DNA of 64,000 nucleotides from Hyphomonadaceae bacterium (GTDB lineage: Bacteria > Pseudomonadota > Alphaproteobacteria > Caulobacterales > Hyphomonadaceae). Positions within the stretch are counted from its first letter, which is position 1. Every line of letters starts with the position of its first letter. The notes beneath the pieces were generated by a model that was not told the origin of the DNA, searched no databases, and worked only from the letters and a program-made list of their open reading frames with translations. Positions 1 to 10,232 of the stretch are shown here, one piece after another. Both the position numbers and the translations under genes were made by a program. Location: NCBI GenBank assembly GCA_027485145.1, contig JAIXRO010000027.1, forward strand, positions 19,743 to 83,742. Reading direction: 5' to 3'.

Positions 1-39
1 GCCAACGGCATCCAGAATATCGCCGAAATTCCAGTCCAT
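1..39 (-). CDS. N-terminus of a CDS truncated by the window edge (MDWNFGDILDAVG...), possibly an acyl-CoA synthetase
   Basis: ATG on minus strand at 39 with SD-like GGAGGAAAC upstream; only 13 codons visible; product guess based on N-terminal similarity remembered from acyl-CoA synthetases. Confidence 0.4.
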   Translation of the reverse strand, partial: MDWNFGDILDAVG

Positions 40-105
40 CGTTTCCTCCGCCGGTTTGTTTTTCCCGATGCTACGGAGGTGGACCCGCTCCCGCAATGAT
101 GACCC

Positions 106-141
106 AAAGGAAACGGCCCCCCGGAGGTCTCCGGAGGGCCG
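106..141 (-). terminator. Rho-independent-like terminator downstream of groEL
   Basis: CGGCCC-cCCGGA...TCCGG-aGGGCCG hairpin followed on minus strand by TTTCCTTT. Confidence 0.6.
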
Positions 142-172
142 CAATTGTCGTCGGTAGGCGAGAGGGTTGGAC

Positions 173-1825
<1,653 letters not shown>

Positions 1826-1868
1826 TTACCTCTTTGATTGGTTGGGAAAAGGAAAGGGGGCGGAGAAC

Positions 1869-2159
1869 TTACTTCTCCAGGACGCCCATGATGTCGCTTT
1901 CCTTCATGATCAGCAGCTCTTCGCCGTCGATCGTGACTTCAGTGCCGGACCATTTGCCGAACAGCACGCGGTCTTTCGGTTTCACGTCCATCGGGACGAT
2001 TTCGTTATCGTCGCCGCGGGCGCCTTTGCCAACAGCCACCACGATGCCCTCCTGGGGCTTCTCTTTCGCAGTGTCGGGGATGATGATCCCGCCCTTGGAC
2101 TTTTCTTCTTCCTTGACGCGGCGCACGACAACGCGGTCATGCAGGGGACGAAGTTTCAT
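1869..2159 (-). CDS. groES: Co-chaperonin GroES
   Basis: [46 protein letters not shown]; true start is the internal Met at 2159 rather than the 2249 ORF start, which overlaps the CIRCE operator. Confidence 0.97.
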   Translation of the reverse strand: MKLRPLHDRVVVRRVKEEEKSKGGIIIPDTAKEKPQEGIVVAVGKGARGDDNEIVPMDVKPKDRVLFGKWSGTEVTIDGEELLIMKESDIMGVLEK

Positions 2160-2238
2160 TCTGACTGCCTCTTCGATCATGATATAACCTCGGGTCATTG
2201 GGTTGATGTTGGTCGCAAGCAGGGGGGAGCGCCCACGT

Positions 2239-2265
2239 TTAGCACTCACCCGAGTAGACTGCTAA
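2239..2265 (-). promoter_or_regulatory. CIRCE operator (HrcA binding site)
   Basis: TTAGCACTC-N9-GACTGCTAA; consensus TTAGCACTC-N9-GAGTGCTAA with one mismatch; upstream of groES. Confidence 0.93.
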
Positions 2266-2275
2266 CGATGGCTGG

Positions 2276-2304
2276 CAGATAGTCAGTCTGCGGCTTCGCG
2301 TCAA
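2276..2304 (-). promoter_or_regulatory. Predicted sigma70-like promoter of groESL
   Basis: TTGACG-N17-TATCTG on minus strand immediately upstream of CIRCE. Confidence 0.6.
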
Positions 2305-2372
2305 CGGGGAAGTGGTGAGGATTGTGCGTTCAGGCAGTCTGGCAGCACTCAGACGGAAAACTGCTAACACAT

Positions 2373-2402
2373 TGAAATAATTGCATATTCATAATTGTTT
2401 CA
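2373..2402. repeat. AT-rich inverted repeat (TGAAATAATT-N10-AATTGTTTCA) upstream of usg
   Basis: 10-bp arms with one mismatch in a locally AT-rich intergenic region. Confidence 0.6.
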
Positions 2403-2455
2403 TCACCATGTCTCCAATCTCGGACCGGCCGGTTCGAGACTGAAAGGAGACCTGC

Positions 2456-2728
2456 ATGACTGTTGACCGCGATTTCGTGACCCGCCTCCAGGGCGGCGGC
2501 CTGATCACCACCGAGATTCTGTATTTCCTCCCGGATCACAAAACCCTGCTCCAGAGCTTCGTCTGGCAGACGATCGACACCGCACCAAAGTTTCCGCGCC
2601 TGCACGCCTTCCTCGATCACTGGCGCCAGGAGATCGAAGCGGTGATCCATTCGATCCGGGTGGCCCATTCCGACTGGATAGGCCCCGCCGAACTGCGCGC
2701 CATCGATGGCCGGTGGGTCCTGAACTGA
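2456..2728 (+). CDS. usg: Usg family protein (small conserved alphaproteobacterial protein)
   Basis: 90 aa with ...LITTEILYFLPDHKTLLQSFVWQTIDTAPKFPRLHAFLDHWRQEIEAVIHSIRVAHS. Confidence 0.85.
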   Translation: MTVDRDFVTRLQGGGLITTEILYFLPDHKTLLQSFVWQTIDTAPKFPRLHAFLDHWRQEIEAVIHSIRVAHSDWIGPAELRAIDGRWVLN

Positions 2729-2821
2729 CCCGGCTTGCCCCGTACGGTTAATGCCGTCTCACCGCGCGGCCGCCAAATCGGGGCCGCAAGTGAGCCTTGC
2801 AGCAAACTTCCTGAGCTAAAA

Positions 2822-3676
2822 ATGAGGCTCCAAAACAGGGGTCTCAGGATGAGCACCAGGATTCGCGACATGATGTCGTCCGCACGTTACTTCACGCTGG
2901 TCTGCGTTTCCGCGCTGGCGATTTCCTTCATCGTTTCGCTGATCGTGTTCCATCTCGGTCTTCCGATCCGGGTCGAGGACTATATCCGTCTGAACCTGTT
3001 CGTGACGGCCTGTATCACCATTCCGACCGCGATCATCGCCACGCTGCATGAATCCCGGACGCGCAATTACCAGCGCCGTCTCGAAGAACTTGCCTGGACC
3101 GACGAGCTGACCGGATTGCTGAACCGTCGGTTCTTCATCCGCGCCGCCGACGAGGAATCCGTCCGCATGCGCCGGACCCGCAAGACGGCCGCCGTCGCGA
3201 TCTTCGATCTCGACTTCTTCAAGCAGGTCAATGACCGGCACGGGCACGCCGCCGGCGACCGCGTGCTGAAGTCGATCGCCGAGATCGCCCATTCCGAACT
3301 GCGCGGCCCGTTCGACAAGCTCGGCCGCTGGGGCGGAGAGGAATTCGTCGTCCTGCTCAGCGACGTGACGCCCGACACCGCCCGCATCGTTTGCGACCGT
3401 CTGCGAAACCGAATCCGGTCCGCCGTCACCGAAGCGGGCGGGCGCCAGATCGGCGTCTCGGCAAGCTTCGGCTTTTGTCTTCTCGAGGCGGGCGCAAACG
3501 TGCACCTGGCGATCGAGGCGGCAGACCGCGCGCTGTACGAAGCCAAGCGTCTCGGCCGCAACCGGGTCGAGTCGGCGGAGTATCCCGGCGCACCCGTCCA
3601 GAACGTGTCCGAGTTTCCGAAACGGGCGTCTGAGCGCGAAGCGGCCGCCCCGGCCTCGGCGCGCGCCGCGAGTTGA
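2822..3676 (+). CDS. GGDEF-domain diguanylate cyclase, membrane-anchored
   Basis: Two hydrophobic segments then DELTGLLNRRFF...GRWGGEEFVVLLSD; start uncertain (2822 or 2849). Confidence 0.92.
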   Translation: MRLQNRGLRMSTRIRDMMSSARYFTLVCVSALAISFIVSLIVFHLGLPIRVEDYIRLNLFVTACITIPTAIIATLHESRTRNYQRRLEELAWTDELTGLLNRRFFIRAADEESVRMRRTRKTAAVAIFDLDFFKQVNDRHGHAAGDRVLKSIAEIAHSELRGPFDKLGRWGGEEFVVLLSDVTPDTARIVCDRLRNRIRSAVTEAGGRQIGVSASFGFCLLEAGANVHLAIEAADRALYEAKRLGRNRVESAEYPGAPVQNVSEFPKRASEREAAAPASARAAS

Positions 3677-3748
3677 GGCTGGCGCCCCGTCGCTTGCGAA
3701 CCGGTTGATTTCCTGATTGGACAGGACGCTGAACCGGGAGTTGCGTCC

Positions 3749-4948
3749 ATGTCCATTCCGCCGCGTTCCGGCCCCCTCACCGGTCTGCGCCTGATCGAAC
3801 TCGGTCAACTGATCGCCGGCCCGTTCTGCGGCCAGATCTTCGCCGACATGGGCGCCGACGTGATCAAGGTCGAGCCGCCGGGGCAGGGCGATCCCTTGCG
3901 CGAATGGGGCCGCGAAGGTTTTCCGCTCTGGTGGTCCGTCGTCGCCCGCGGCAAGCGCTGCATCACGGCGAACCTGCGCGAGGCAGAGGGACAGGATCTC
4001 GTCCGCCGGCTTGTCGCCGAAGCGGATTTCCTCGTCGAGAACTTCCGTCCCGGCACGCTCGAGAAATGGGGCCTCGGCTATGACGCGCTGAAAGCCGTCA
4101 ACCCGCGCCTGATCATGGTCCGGGTGTCCGGGTACGGACAAACCGGCCCCTATGCCAGCCGTGCCGGCTATGCGTCGGTTGGCGAAGCGATGGGCGGCAT
4201 GCGCTATGTGATGGGCGAGGCAGACCGCGTGCCCTCTCGCGCCGGCATCTCGCTCGGCGACAGTCTGGCCGGGATCCACGCCGCCCTCGGCGCGCTCGCC
4301 GCGCTGCACCACCGCGAGAAGACCGGCGAGGGCCAGGTGATCGATGCGACGATCTACGAATCCGTCCTTGCGGTCATGGAAGGGCTCGTCCCGGAATACC
4401 AGATCGAAGGCTACACCCGCGAGCGCACCGGATCGTTCCTGCCCGGCATCGCGCCATCGAACATCTATCCGGGGTCGGACGGTATGGTTGTCATCGCCGC
4501 CAACCAGGACACGGTCTTCGCCCGCCTCTGCGATGCGATGGGCCAGCCGGGTCTGAAACACCATCCGGACTACCGCACGCATACCCTCAGGGGCCAGAAT
4601 CAGGCCGCCCTCGACGCGCTCATCGGTGCATGGTCGCGGGCCCGGACGATCGACGAGATCGAACGTCTGATGATCGAGAACGGCGTCCCCGTCGGCAAGG
4701 TGTACCGCGCCGCCGACATGCTCACCGATCCGCACTTTGCCGCCCGCGACTCGATCATCGAAGTCCCGAGCGAGCGCTGGCCCGGCATCCGCCAGCAGAA
4801 CGTCTTTCCGAAATTCTCCGCCACACCGGGGCAAGTCCGCTGGGCCGGCCCGGACACGCTCGGATCGCACACGGAAGAAGTTCTGACCGAACTCCTGAAC
4901 TTGACCCCGGACCAGATCGCCAAGCTCCGCGCGAGCGGGATCGTCTGA
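3749..4948 (+). CDS. CaiB/BaiF family CoA transferase (class III)
   Basis: GLRLIELGQLIAGPFCGQIFADMGADVIKVEPPGQGDPLREWG. Confidence 0.96.
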   Translation: MSIPPRSGPLTGLRLIELGQLIAGPFCGQIFADMGADVIKVEPPGQGDPLREWGREGFPLWWSVVARGKRCITANLREAEGQDLVRRLVAEADFLVENFRPGTLEKWGLGYDALKAVNPRLIMVRVSGYGQTGPYASRAGYASVGEAMGGMRYVMGEADRVPSRAGISLGDSLAGIHAALGALAALHHREKTGEGQVIDATIYESVLAVMEGLVPEYQIEGYTRERTGSFLPGIAPSNIYPGSDGMVVIAANQDTVFARLCDAMGQPGLKHHPDYRTHTLRGQNQAALDALIGAWSRARTIDEIERLMIENGVPVGKVYRAADMLTDPHFAARDSIIEVPSERWPGIRQQNVFPKFSATPGQVRWAGPDTLGSHTEEVLTELLNLTPDQIAKLRASGIV

Positions 4949-5075
4949 GCAGCGCGCACTTATGCCTACGAAATCCGCGCCCCAAAAAACAAAATACCGC
5001 GCCAATTCAAGTGCTTGTAAAATTCTTCCCCAAAACTTGCGCAACACGTCCGCGGCCAGAGTTATACTCCTCCGC

Positions 5076-5468
5076 ATGCCGACGATGTCCGCCCTCCGCA
5101 GCAGCCCCCACTTCGCGCCCCTGTTCGCGCATGTGTTTGTGCTCTGCTGGCCAATTCTCGTCTGGCAGCTCAACCGCTTCTACAGCTGGACCATCCGCGA
5201 AGGCATCCATGATGCCCTTTACAGCGTCAATCGCTGGGGCTGGCTCACCGTCCACTATCTCGGCGACCGCGAAGACCCGGCCGCCTACAAGCCGCTCCCT
5301 CGCATCTTCCGTCCCCTGACGGATGCAAGTTATGCTAGCGACCTGCCCGCGAACCTTGCCACAAGCGAAAGCCTCAAGGCCGTCCTACCCCTCTCCCGCG
5401 CAGCGGGGGAGGTGGCCCCAAAGGGGCCGGAGGGGGCTCTGCCCTCACAACGCTTCAACACCAGCTAG
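5076..5468 (+). CDS. Small hypothetical protein with one predicted TM; 3' end read into repeat sequence
   Basis: MPTMSALRSSPHFAPLFAHVFVLCWPILVWQLNRFYSWTIREGIHDALYSVNRWGWLTVHYLGD; tail LSRAAGEVAPKGPEG is repeat-derived. Confidence 0.5.
   Translation: MPTMSALRSSPHFAPLFAHVFVLCWPILVWQLNRFYSWTIREGIHDALYSVNRWGWLTVHYLGDREDPAAYKPLPRIFRPLTDASYASDLPANLATSESLKAVLPLSRAAGEVAPKGPEGALPSQRFNTS
5376..5447. repeat. Dispersed GC-rich repeat (CCTCTCCCGCGCAGCGGGGGAGGTGGCCCCAAAGGGGCCGGAGGGGGCT type)
   Basis: Nested palindromes typical of dispersed alphaproteobacterial intergenic repeats. Confidence 0.65.
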
Positions 5469-5474
5469 TTTCCT

Positions 5475-5557
5475 GTCATCCCGGCGAAAGCCGGGACCCA
5501 GCGAGGCCGCCTTGCTGCGCGCTTCAAAGTCTGGGTCCCGGCTTTCGCCGGGATGAC
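5475..5557. repeat. Long inverted repeat: GTCATCCCGGCGAAAGCCGGGACCCAG ... CTGGGTCCCGGCTTTCGCCGGGATGAC
   Basis: 27-bp perfect arms (5475-5501 / 5531-5557), 29-bp loop; REP/MITE-like. Confidence 0.9.
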
Positions 5558-5621
5558 AAGAATTGGAACTCAGAGAACATAACCGGCCAGCCCCGCTGCG
5601 TCCGGCCAAAACTGCTGCGCG

Positions 5622-6440
5622 CTACCTGGCCGTCAGCCCGCCATCCACGACATGCTCCTGACCGGTCGAAAAGCTCGACGCATCCGACGCCAGAAACAAG
5701 ATCAGCTCCGCCACTTCCTCGGGCCGTCCCGCACGCCCCATCGGCGTGCCGCCCAACGCCACGATATTGGGATCGAGGGAGTTGCCGCCCGAGTGCGCCG
5801 TCAGAGCGCCGACCTGTTCGGCCGTCATCGTTTCGGTGACCCGCGTGATCTCTTTCTGCCAGATCGGCGTGTCGATGATGCCGGGGTGAACGGAGTTGAC
5901 CCGGATCTTGAGACCCAGCGCGGCGCACTCGACCGCCGCCGCCTTGGTGAACAGCCGCACCGCACCCTTGGAGGCGCAATAGGCCGCCACACCCGGCGAG
6001 CCCCGGAGCCCCGCCACAGACGACAGGTTGATGATCGACCCGCCGCCATCCTTCATCGCCCGCATCGCGGCCCGTGTGCCCAGGAAAACGCTGTCGGTGT
6101 TCACGGCCATCTGCCGCTGCCAGTCGGCCAGGCTGTAATCCATCAGTGCCCCGGCAATCGCGATGCCGGCATTGTTGACCAGCACATTGGGCGTCCCGAA
6201 CAGGCGGGTCGTCTCTGCAAACAGGGAGTCCCAGCGCGCCTCGTCGGTCACGTCCTGCTTGGCGATGGCGATGGTCCCGCCGGCCTTTGAAACGAGTGCC
6301 TGGGTCTCTTTCAGGCCCGCCTCATCGACATCCGTCGCCATCACCCGGGCGCCTTCCCGGGCGAGCGCCATGGCCGCAGATCGCCCGATTCCGCTCGCTG
6401 CGCCTGTCACAATGGCGATCTTGCCGCTGACTTGTCCCAT
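5622..6440 (-). CDS. SDR family NAD(P)-dependent oxidoreductase
   Basis: GKIAIVTGAASGIGRS...NNAG...YCASKGAV. Confidence 0.95.
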   Translation of the reverse strand: MGQVSGKIAIVTGAASGIGRSAAMALAREGARVMATDVDEAGLKETQALVSKAGGTIAIAKQDVTDEARWDSLFAETTRLFGTPNVLVNNAGIAIAGALMDYSLADWQRQMAVNTDSVFLGTRAAMRAMKDGGGSIINLSSVAGLRGSPGVAAYCASKGAVRLFTKAAAVECAALGLKIRVNSVHPGIIDTPIWQKEITRVTETMTAEQVGALTAHSGGNSLDPNIVALGGTPMGRAGRPEEVAELILFLASDASSFSTGQEHVVDGGLTAR

Positions 6441-6502
6441 GTTATCCTCCCGGTTAAGGCCGTTCCGGCCGTTTATGACCGGTATCCTAGCAGCCGCCGC
6501 GC

Positions 6503-6531
6503 TTGACGCGAGCAGGATATTGGTGTTTTAC
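6503..6531 (+). promoter_or_regulatory. Predicted sigma70-like promoter of rpsD
   Basis: TTGACG-N17-TTTTAC. Confidence 0.45.
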
Positions 6532-6628
6532 CCGCGCCTTCATGACGGGGTGGTGCGGTGCCGCCGTTGTAATCGTGGGCTCGAACGAGCTGAGCCCACC
6601 GGCCCGCGCTGAAAATTGAGGTACTACC

Positions 6629-7246
6629 ATGTCACGTCGCCATAGCGCGAAGTACAAGATCGACCGTCGGGTCGGCGAAAACATCTGGGGCCGCCCCAAA
6701 TCTCCCTTCAACAAGCGCGCCTACAAGCCTGGCCAGCACGGCCAGAACCGCCGCAACAAGGTCTCTGACTTTGGTATGCAGCTCATGGCGAAGCAGAAGC
6801 TGAAGGGCTATTACGGCGACATCACCGAGAAACAGTTCGCCAAGATCTACGAAGATGCGGCCCGCATGAAGGGCAACTCGGCCGAAAACCTGATCGGCAT
6901 CCTCGAGTCGCGTCTGGACACCATCGTTTACCGCGCCAAGTTCGTCCCGACGATCTTTGCCGCCCGCCAGTTCGTCAACCACGGCCACGTCACCGTGAAC
7001 GGCAAGCGCTGCAACATCGGCTCCGCCCGCCTCAAGGCCGGTGACGTCGTGCAGGTCCGCGAGAAGTCGCGCAACCTCGCCCTCGTCCTCGAAGCCCTCG
7101 GCAGCGGCGAGCGCGACATTCCGGACTATGTGGAAGTCGACCCGAAAGCGATGACCGCCGCGTTCAAGCGCATCCCGGTCCTCAGCGACGTGCCGTACCC
7201 GGTCAAGATGGAACCGGCTCAGGTGGTCGAGTTCTATTCCTCGTAA
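6629..7246 (+). CDS. rpsD: 30S ribosomal protein S4
   Basis: [44 protein letters not shown]... Confidence 0.99.
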   Translation: MSRRHSAKYKIDRRVGENIWGRPKSPFNKRAYKPGQHGQNRRNKVSDFGMQLMAKQKLKGYYGDITEKQFAKIYEDAARMKGNSAENLIGILESRLDTIVYRAKFVPTIFAARQFVNHGHVTVNGKRCNIGSARLKAGDVVQVREKSRNLALVLEALGSGERDIPDYVEVDPKAMTAAFKRIPVLSDVPYPVKMEPAQVVEFYSS

Positions 7247-7273
7247 ACGACCTGAATTCCTTGAAGTTTCCGG

Positions 7274-7302
7274 AAGGCCGCGCCAGACTGGTGCGGCCTT
7301 TT
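7274..7302 (+). terminator. Rho-independent terminator of rpsD
   Basis: AAGGCCGC...GCGGCCTTTT. Confidence 0.8.
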
Positions 7303-7321
7303 CAATTCAGGATCCTGCTTC

Positions 7322-8149
7322 ATGTCCATTCCCACGATCGCGGCGGTCCGCAAGTCTCTGGTGGCGCCACCCGGCAAGGCGTTTGACCTGTCGGCACGCG
7401 ACACCTCCGGCCGCGACGCCTTCCCGGACAAAGAGGCCGCCGAGACGAGCCTCAAGAAGGACGCCGCGGTCATCAACGAATTGAAGGACATGCTCTATGC
7501 CGAAGGGCAGCGCTCCCTGCTTGTCATCCTCCAGGGCATGGACACGTCCGGCAAGTCGGGCACCATCAAGGCGGTCTTCTCGGAAACGACGCCGCTCGGC
7601 ATGGAAGTCAAAGCCTTCAAGGCGCCGAGCACCGAGGAACTCGCCCGCGATTACCTCTGGCGCGTGCACAATTCGGTGCCCCGCCGCGGTAATGTCGGCA
7701 TCTTTGACCGGTCTCACTACGAAGACGTGCTGGTCGTCCGGGTGCGCGGCTTCGCGCCGCTGGAAGACATCGAGAAGCGCTACGAGCAGATCAATGCGTT
7801 CGAGAAACACCTCAGCGAGAACGGCACGACGATCCTGAAGCTCATGCTGAACGTCGGATACGAGGAGCAGGGTGTACGGCTGAAGGAGCGGCTGCAGGAG
7901 ACGCACAAGCTCTGGAAGTTCAATCCGGGCGATCTCGATGATCGCAGCAAGTGGACCGAGTTCATGCAGGCCTATGAACTTGCCATCAAGCGCTGCTCGA
8001 CCCGTCACGCCCCCTGGTACGTCGTGCCCGCCGACAGCCGCACCCGGCGCAATGCCCTGATCGCCCGCGTCGTGCGCGGCGCACTCGAAGGCATGGACCT
8101 GAAATGGAAGAACCCGGGCTATGAACCCGGGTCCTATGACATTTCGTAA
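7322..8149 (+). CDS. Polyphosphate kinase 2 family protein (PPK2)
   Basis: LLVILQGMDTSGKSGTIKAVF Walker A; GIFDRSHYEDVLVVRV; WKFNPGDLDDRSKWTEFMQAYE. Confidence 0.94.
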   Translation: MSIPTIAAVRKSLVAPPGKAFDLSARDTSGRDAFPDKEAAETSLKKDAAVINELKDMLYAEGQRSLLVILQGMDTSGKSGTIKAVFSETTPLGMEVKAFKAPSTEELARDYLWRVHNSVPRRGNVGIFDRSHYEDVLVVRVRGFAPLEDIEKRYEQINAFEKHLSENGTTILKLMLNVGYEEQGVRLKERLQETHKLWKFNPGDLDDRSKWTEFMQAYELAIKRCSTRHAPWYVVPADSRTRRNALIARVVRGALEGMDLKWKNPGYEPGSYDIS

Positions 8150-8160
8150 GGGGGCGCAGG

Positions 8161-9099
8161 TCAGCCGCCGAAGCTGACCGAACCGCCGCTGGATTCGGCA
8201 ATGTTCTGTTCGGCGGGCTTGCCCGCAAACGATACCGATCCGCCGCTCGACGCGTTGCCGGTTGCGCTGACGGTGGCATAAGCGTCCACGTCCGCGCCGC
8301 TCGAGACGCTGACGGTTGCGCGCTCGCAGCGCAGGCCTTCGCTCTCGACGCCCGCGCCGGAGGAGGCGGAGACGGTGAGTGCGCTGCAATTTCCCGATAG
8401 CCGAACCGACGCACCAGACGACGCATCGATACGAAAGCTGGCCGCAGCCGCGGACGTGAGATCGACATCGCCCGATGACGACGCATTGATCGCGACATCG
8501 CCGGTTCCGGCCGAGAAGACGTCCGCTTCACCGCTCGATGAGGCCGACACATCGAGATTGCCGGCCGCGAGTTCGGCGGCTTTCACTTCGCCCGAAGACG
8601 ATGCGGAGATGCGGGCGTCAGCGGCGCTGCCGCCGAGTGTGATGACGGAGCTGGACGAAGCGGCGGCACTGAACGTGTTCGCATTGAGCGTCTTTGCTTC
8701 GAACCGCGAAGACTGCGCAGCGGTCACGGCATCGATATCCGGGCCAGTGACGTAGACGGTATAGGCCGGCATTGTCTTGCCGTTGACCTTCACGACCTTG
8801 CCATCGTCCGACACGCTGACGGAGCGTCCGCCCCAGGACAGCCAGCTGCGTTTTGCCCGGAGACTCTCGCGCGAAACCACGAGCGTGTCGCCCCGGTTGG
8901 CGATGCGGGAATCCGAATAGTCACCATCGCTGGACACCACGCGCACGGTGGTCTCGGACGCGGGCTTGTAGATTACCTTCATCGCGCCATCGACTTCGAT
9001 GTTGGAGAAGGGCTTCAACTTGTAGGATTTGCCTTCGGCGAGCGCGGCGGGCGTGAGGGCGAAGGTGAGGGCCGCGATTGCGGTCAATGTCTTGTTCAT
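8161..9099 (-). CDS. GIN-domain (DUF2807) secreted protein with Ser/Gly-rich repeats
   Basis: Signal peptide; IEVDGAMKVIYKPASETTVRVVSSDG; repeated SASSSGxxD/VxxSSG. Confidence 0.85.
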   Translation of the reverse strand: MNKTLTAIAALTFALTPAALAEGKSYKLKPFSNIEVDGAMKVIYKPASETTVRVVSSDGDYSDSRIANRGDTLVVSRESLRAKRSWLSWGGRSVSVSDDGKVVKVNGKTMPAYTVYVTGPDIDAVTAAQSSRFEAKTLNANTFSAAASSSSVITLGGSAADARISASSSGEVKAAELAAGNLDVSASSSGEADVFSAGTGDVAINASSSGDVDLTSAAAASFRIDASSGASVRLSGNCSALTVSASSGAGVESEGLRCERATVSVSSGADVDAYATVSATGNASSGGSVSFAGKPAEQNIAESSGGSVSFGG

Positions 9100-9133
9100 G
9101 GCGGGCTCCTGAATTGGGTAAACCCTGTATGGA

Positions 9134-9150
9134 TTATCGAAATACGATAA
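9134..9150. promoter_or_regulatory. Operator-like perfect inverted repeat TTATCG-AAATA-CGATAA upstream of the GIN-domain gene
   Basis: Perfect 6-5-6 palindrome in the promoter region; similar motif at 13918-13934. Confidence 0.55.
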
Positions 9151-9188
9151 GTCAATCGTTGTTTTTCGATAATTTTCTATGTCCCTGT

Positions 9189-10166
9189 TCAGTCTCCGGA
9201 ATTTGGGCGGCTTTGACGGCGAAGCACCATCGGCGGCTGGCCATAGGCGCGCACGAAGGCGAGCCGCATCCGCTCGGCGTCCCCGAAGCCGGTTTCGATG
9301 GCGATTTGCTGCAGGGAAAGATGGCCGGATTCGACCGACTGGCGCGCCGATTCCAGGCGTAGCTTTTCAATGAAGCGCGCCGGGGTCGTGCCTGTCTCGC
9401 TGCGAAAGACGCGGGCAAAATTGCGGGGACTCATCGCGGCGCGTTCGGCCAGGGAGTCCACATCCAGCGGCGCGGCGAGATTGGTCCGTATCCAGCCGAT
9501 CAACTCATCGAACCGGCCAGACGCCAGCCGGACATCCTGCATCACGGAGAACTGCGATTGCCCGCCGGCGCGGCGCTGGTGCACCACGAGTTCCCGTGCG
9601 GCCCGGCGTGCGACGTCTTCGCCGAGGTCATCCTCGACCAGCGCAAGCGCAAGATCGATGCCTGCGGTGATGCCTGCGGACGTCCAGAACTTGCCGTCTC
9701 GCACATAGATGCGATCTGCGAGCAGTTTGGTGTCCGGGAAGGCGCGTTCAAACGTCGCCGAGCGGCGCCAGTGGGTGGTGGCCTGCCGGCCTTTCAGCAA
9801 ACCCGCAGCGGCAAGCAGGAACGCGCCGGAGCAGACCGAACAGGTGCGCCGTGTACGGACAGAGAGGTCACGGATCGCGCTCAGCAGCGCTTCGTCGGCG
9901 ACCGCTTCGCGGGTGCCCTCGCCGCCAGAGACGACGAGCGTATCGACCGTCAGATTGTCCGGCAGGCGTTCGGACACGAGCGAGACACCGCAGGAGGACT
10001 GAACGGCGCCGCCCTTCAGGGAGTAGAGGCTCTGCCGGTAGGGCGGAGGCGACATGCCGCGCATCGGCATTTCGAACACACCCATGGGTCCGGCAGCGTC
10101 AAGAAGCTGAAAGCCTTCGAAGATGAGCACGCCGATGTCGCGCGGACCATGTATGGCAGGTTTCAT
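9189..10166 (-). CDS. GlxA/FtrA-type transcriptional regulator (DJ-1/PfpI domain + AraC HTH)
   Basis: N-terminal DJ-1/PfpI (CSVCSGAFLLAAAGLLKGRQATTHW) plus C-terminal AraC HTH (LAERAAMSPRNFARVFRSETGTTPARFIEKLRLE). Confidence 0.95.
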   Translation of the reverse strand: MKPAIHGPRDIGVLIFEGFQLLDAAGPMGVFEMPMRGMSPPPYRQSLYSLKGGAVQSSCGVSLVSERLPDNLTVDTLVVSGGEGTREAVADEALLSAIRDLSVRTRRTCSVCSGAFLLAAAGLLKGRQATTHWRRSATFERAFPDTKLLADRIYVRDGKFWTSAGITAGIDLALALVEDDLGEDVARRAARELVVHQRRAGGQSQFSVMQDVRLASGRFDELIGWIRTNLAAPLDVDSLAERAAMSPRNFARVFRSETGTTPARFIEKLRLESARQSVESGHLSLQQIAIETGFGDAERMRLAFVRAYGQPPMVLRRQSRPNSGD

Positions 10167-10232
10167 GGGAACATTGTCCTTTCTGCCAGACGGCTTTTAG
10201 GCGAGAAAGTTCCGGCCAGCAAGGAGTCCACG

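Noticed and set aside
2816-5173. 785 aa minus-strand ORF
   Set aside because: Antisense to both the GGDEF and CoA-transferase genes, which carry unambiguous motifs.
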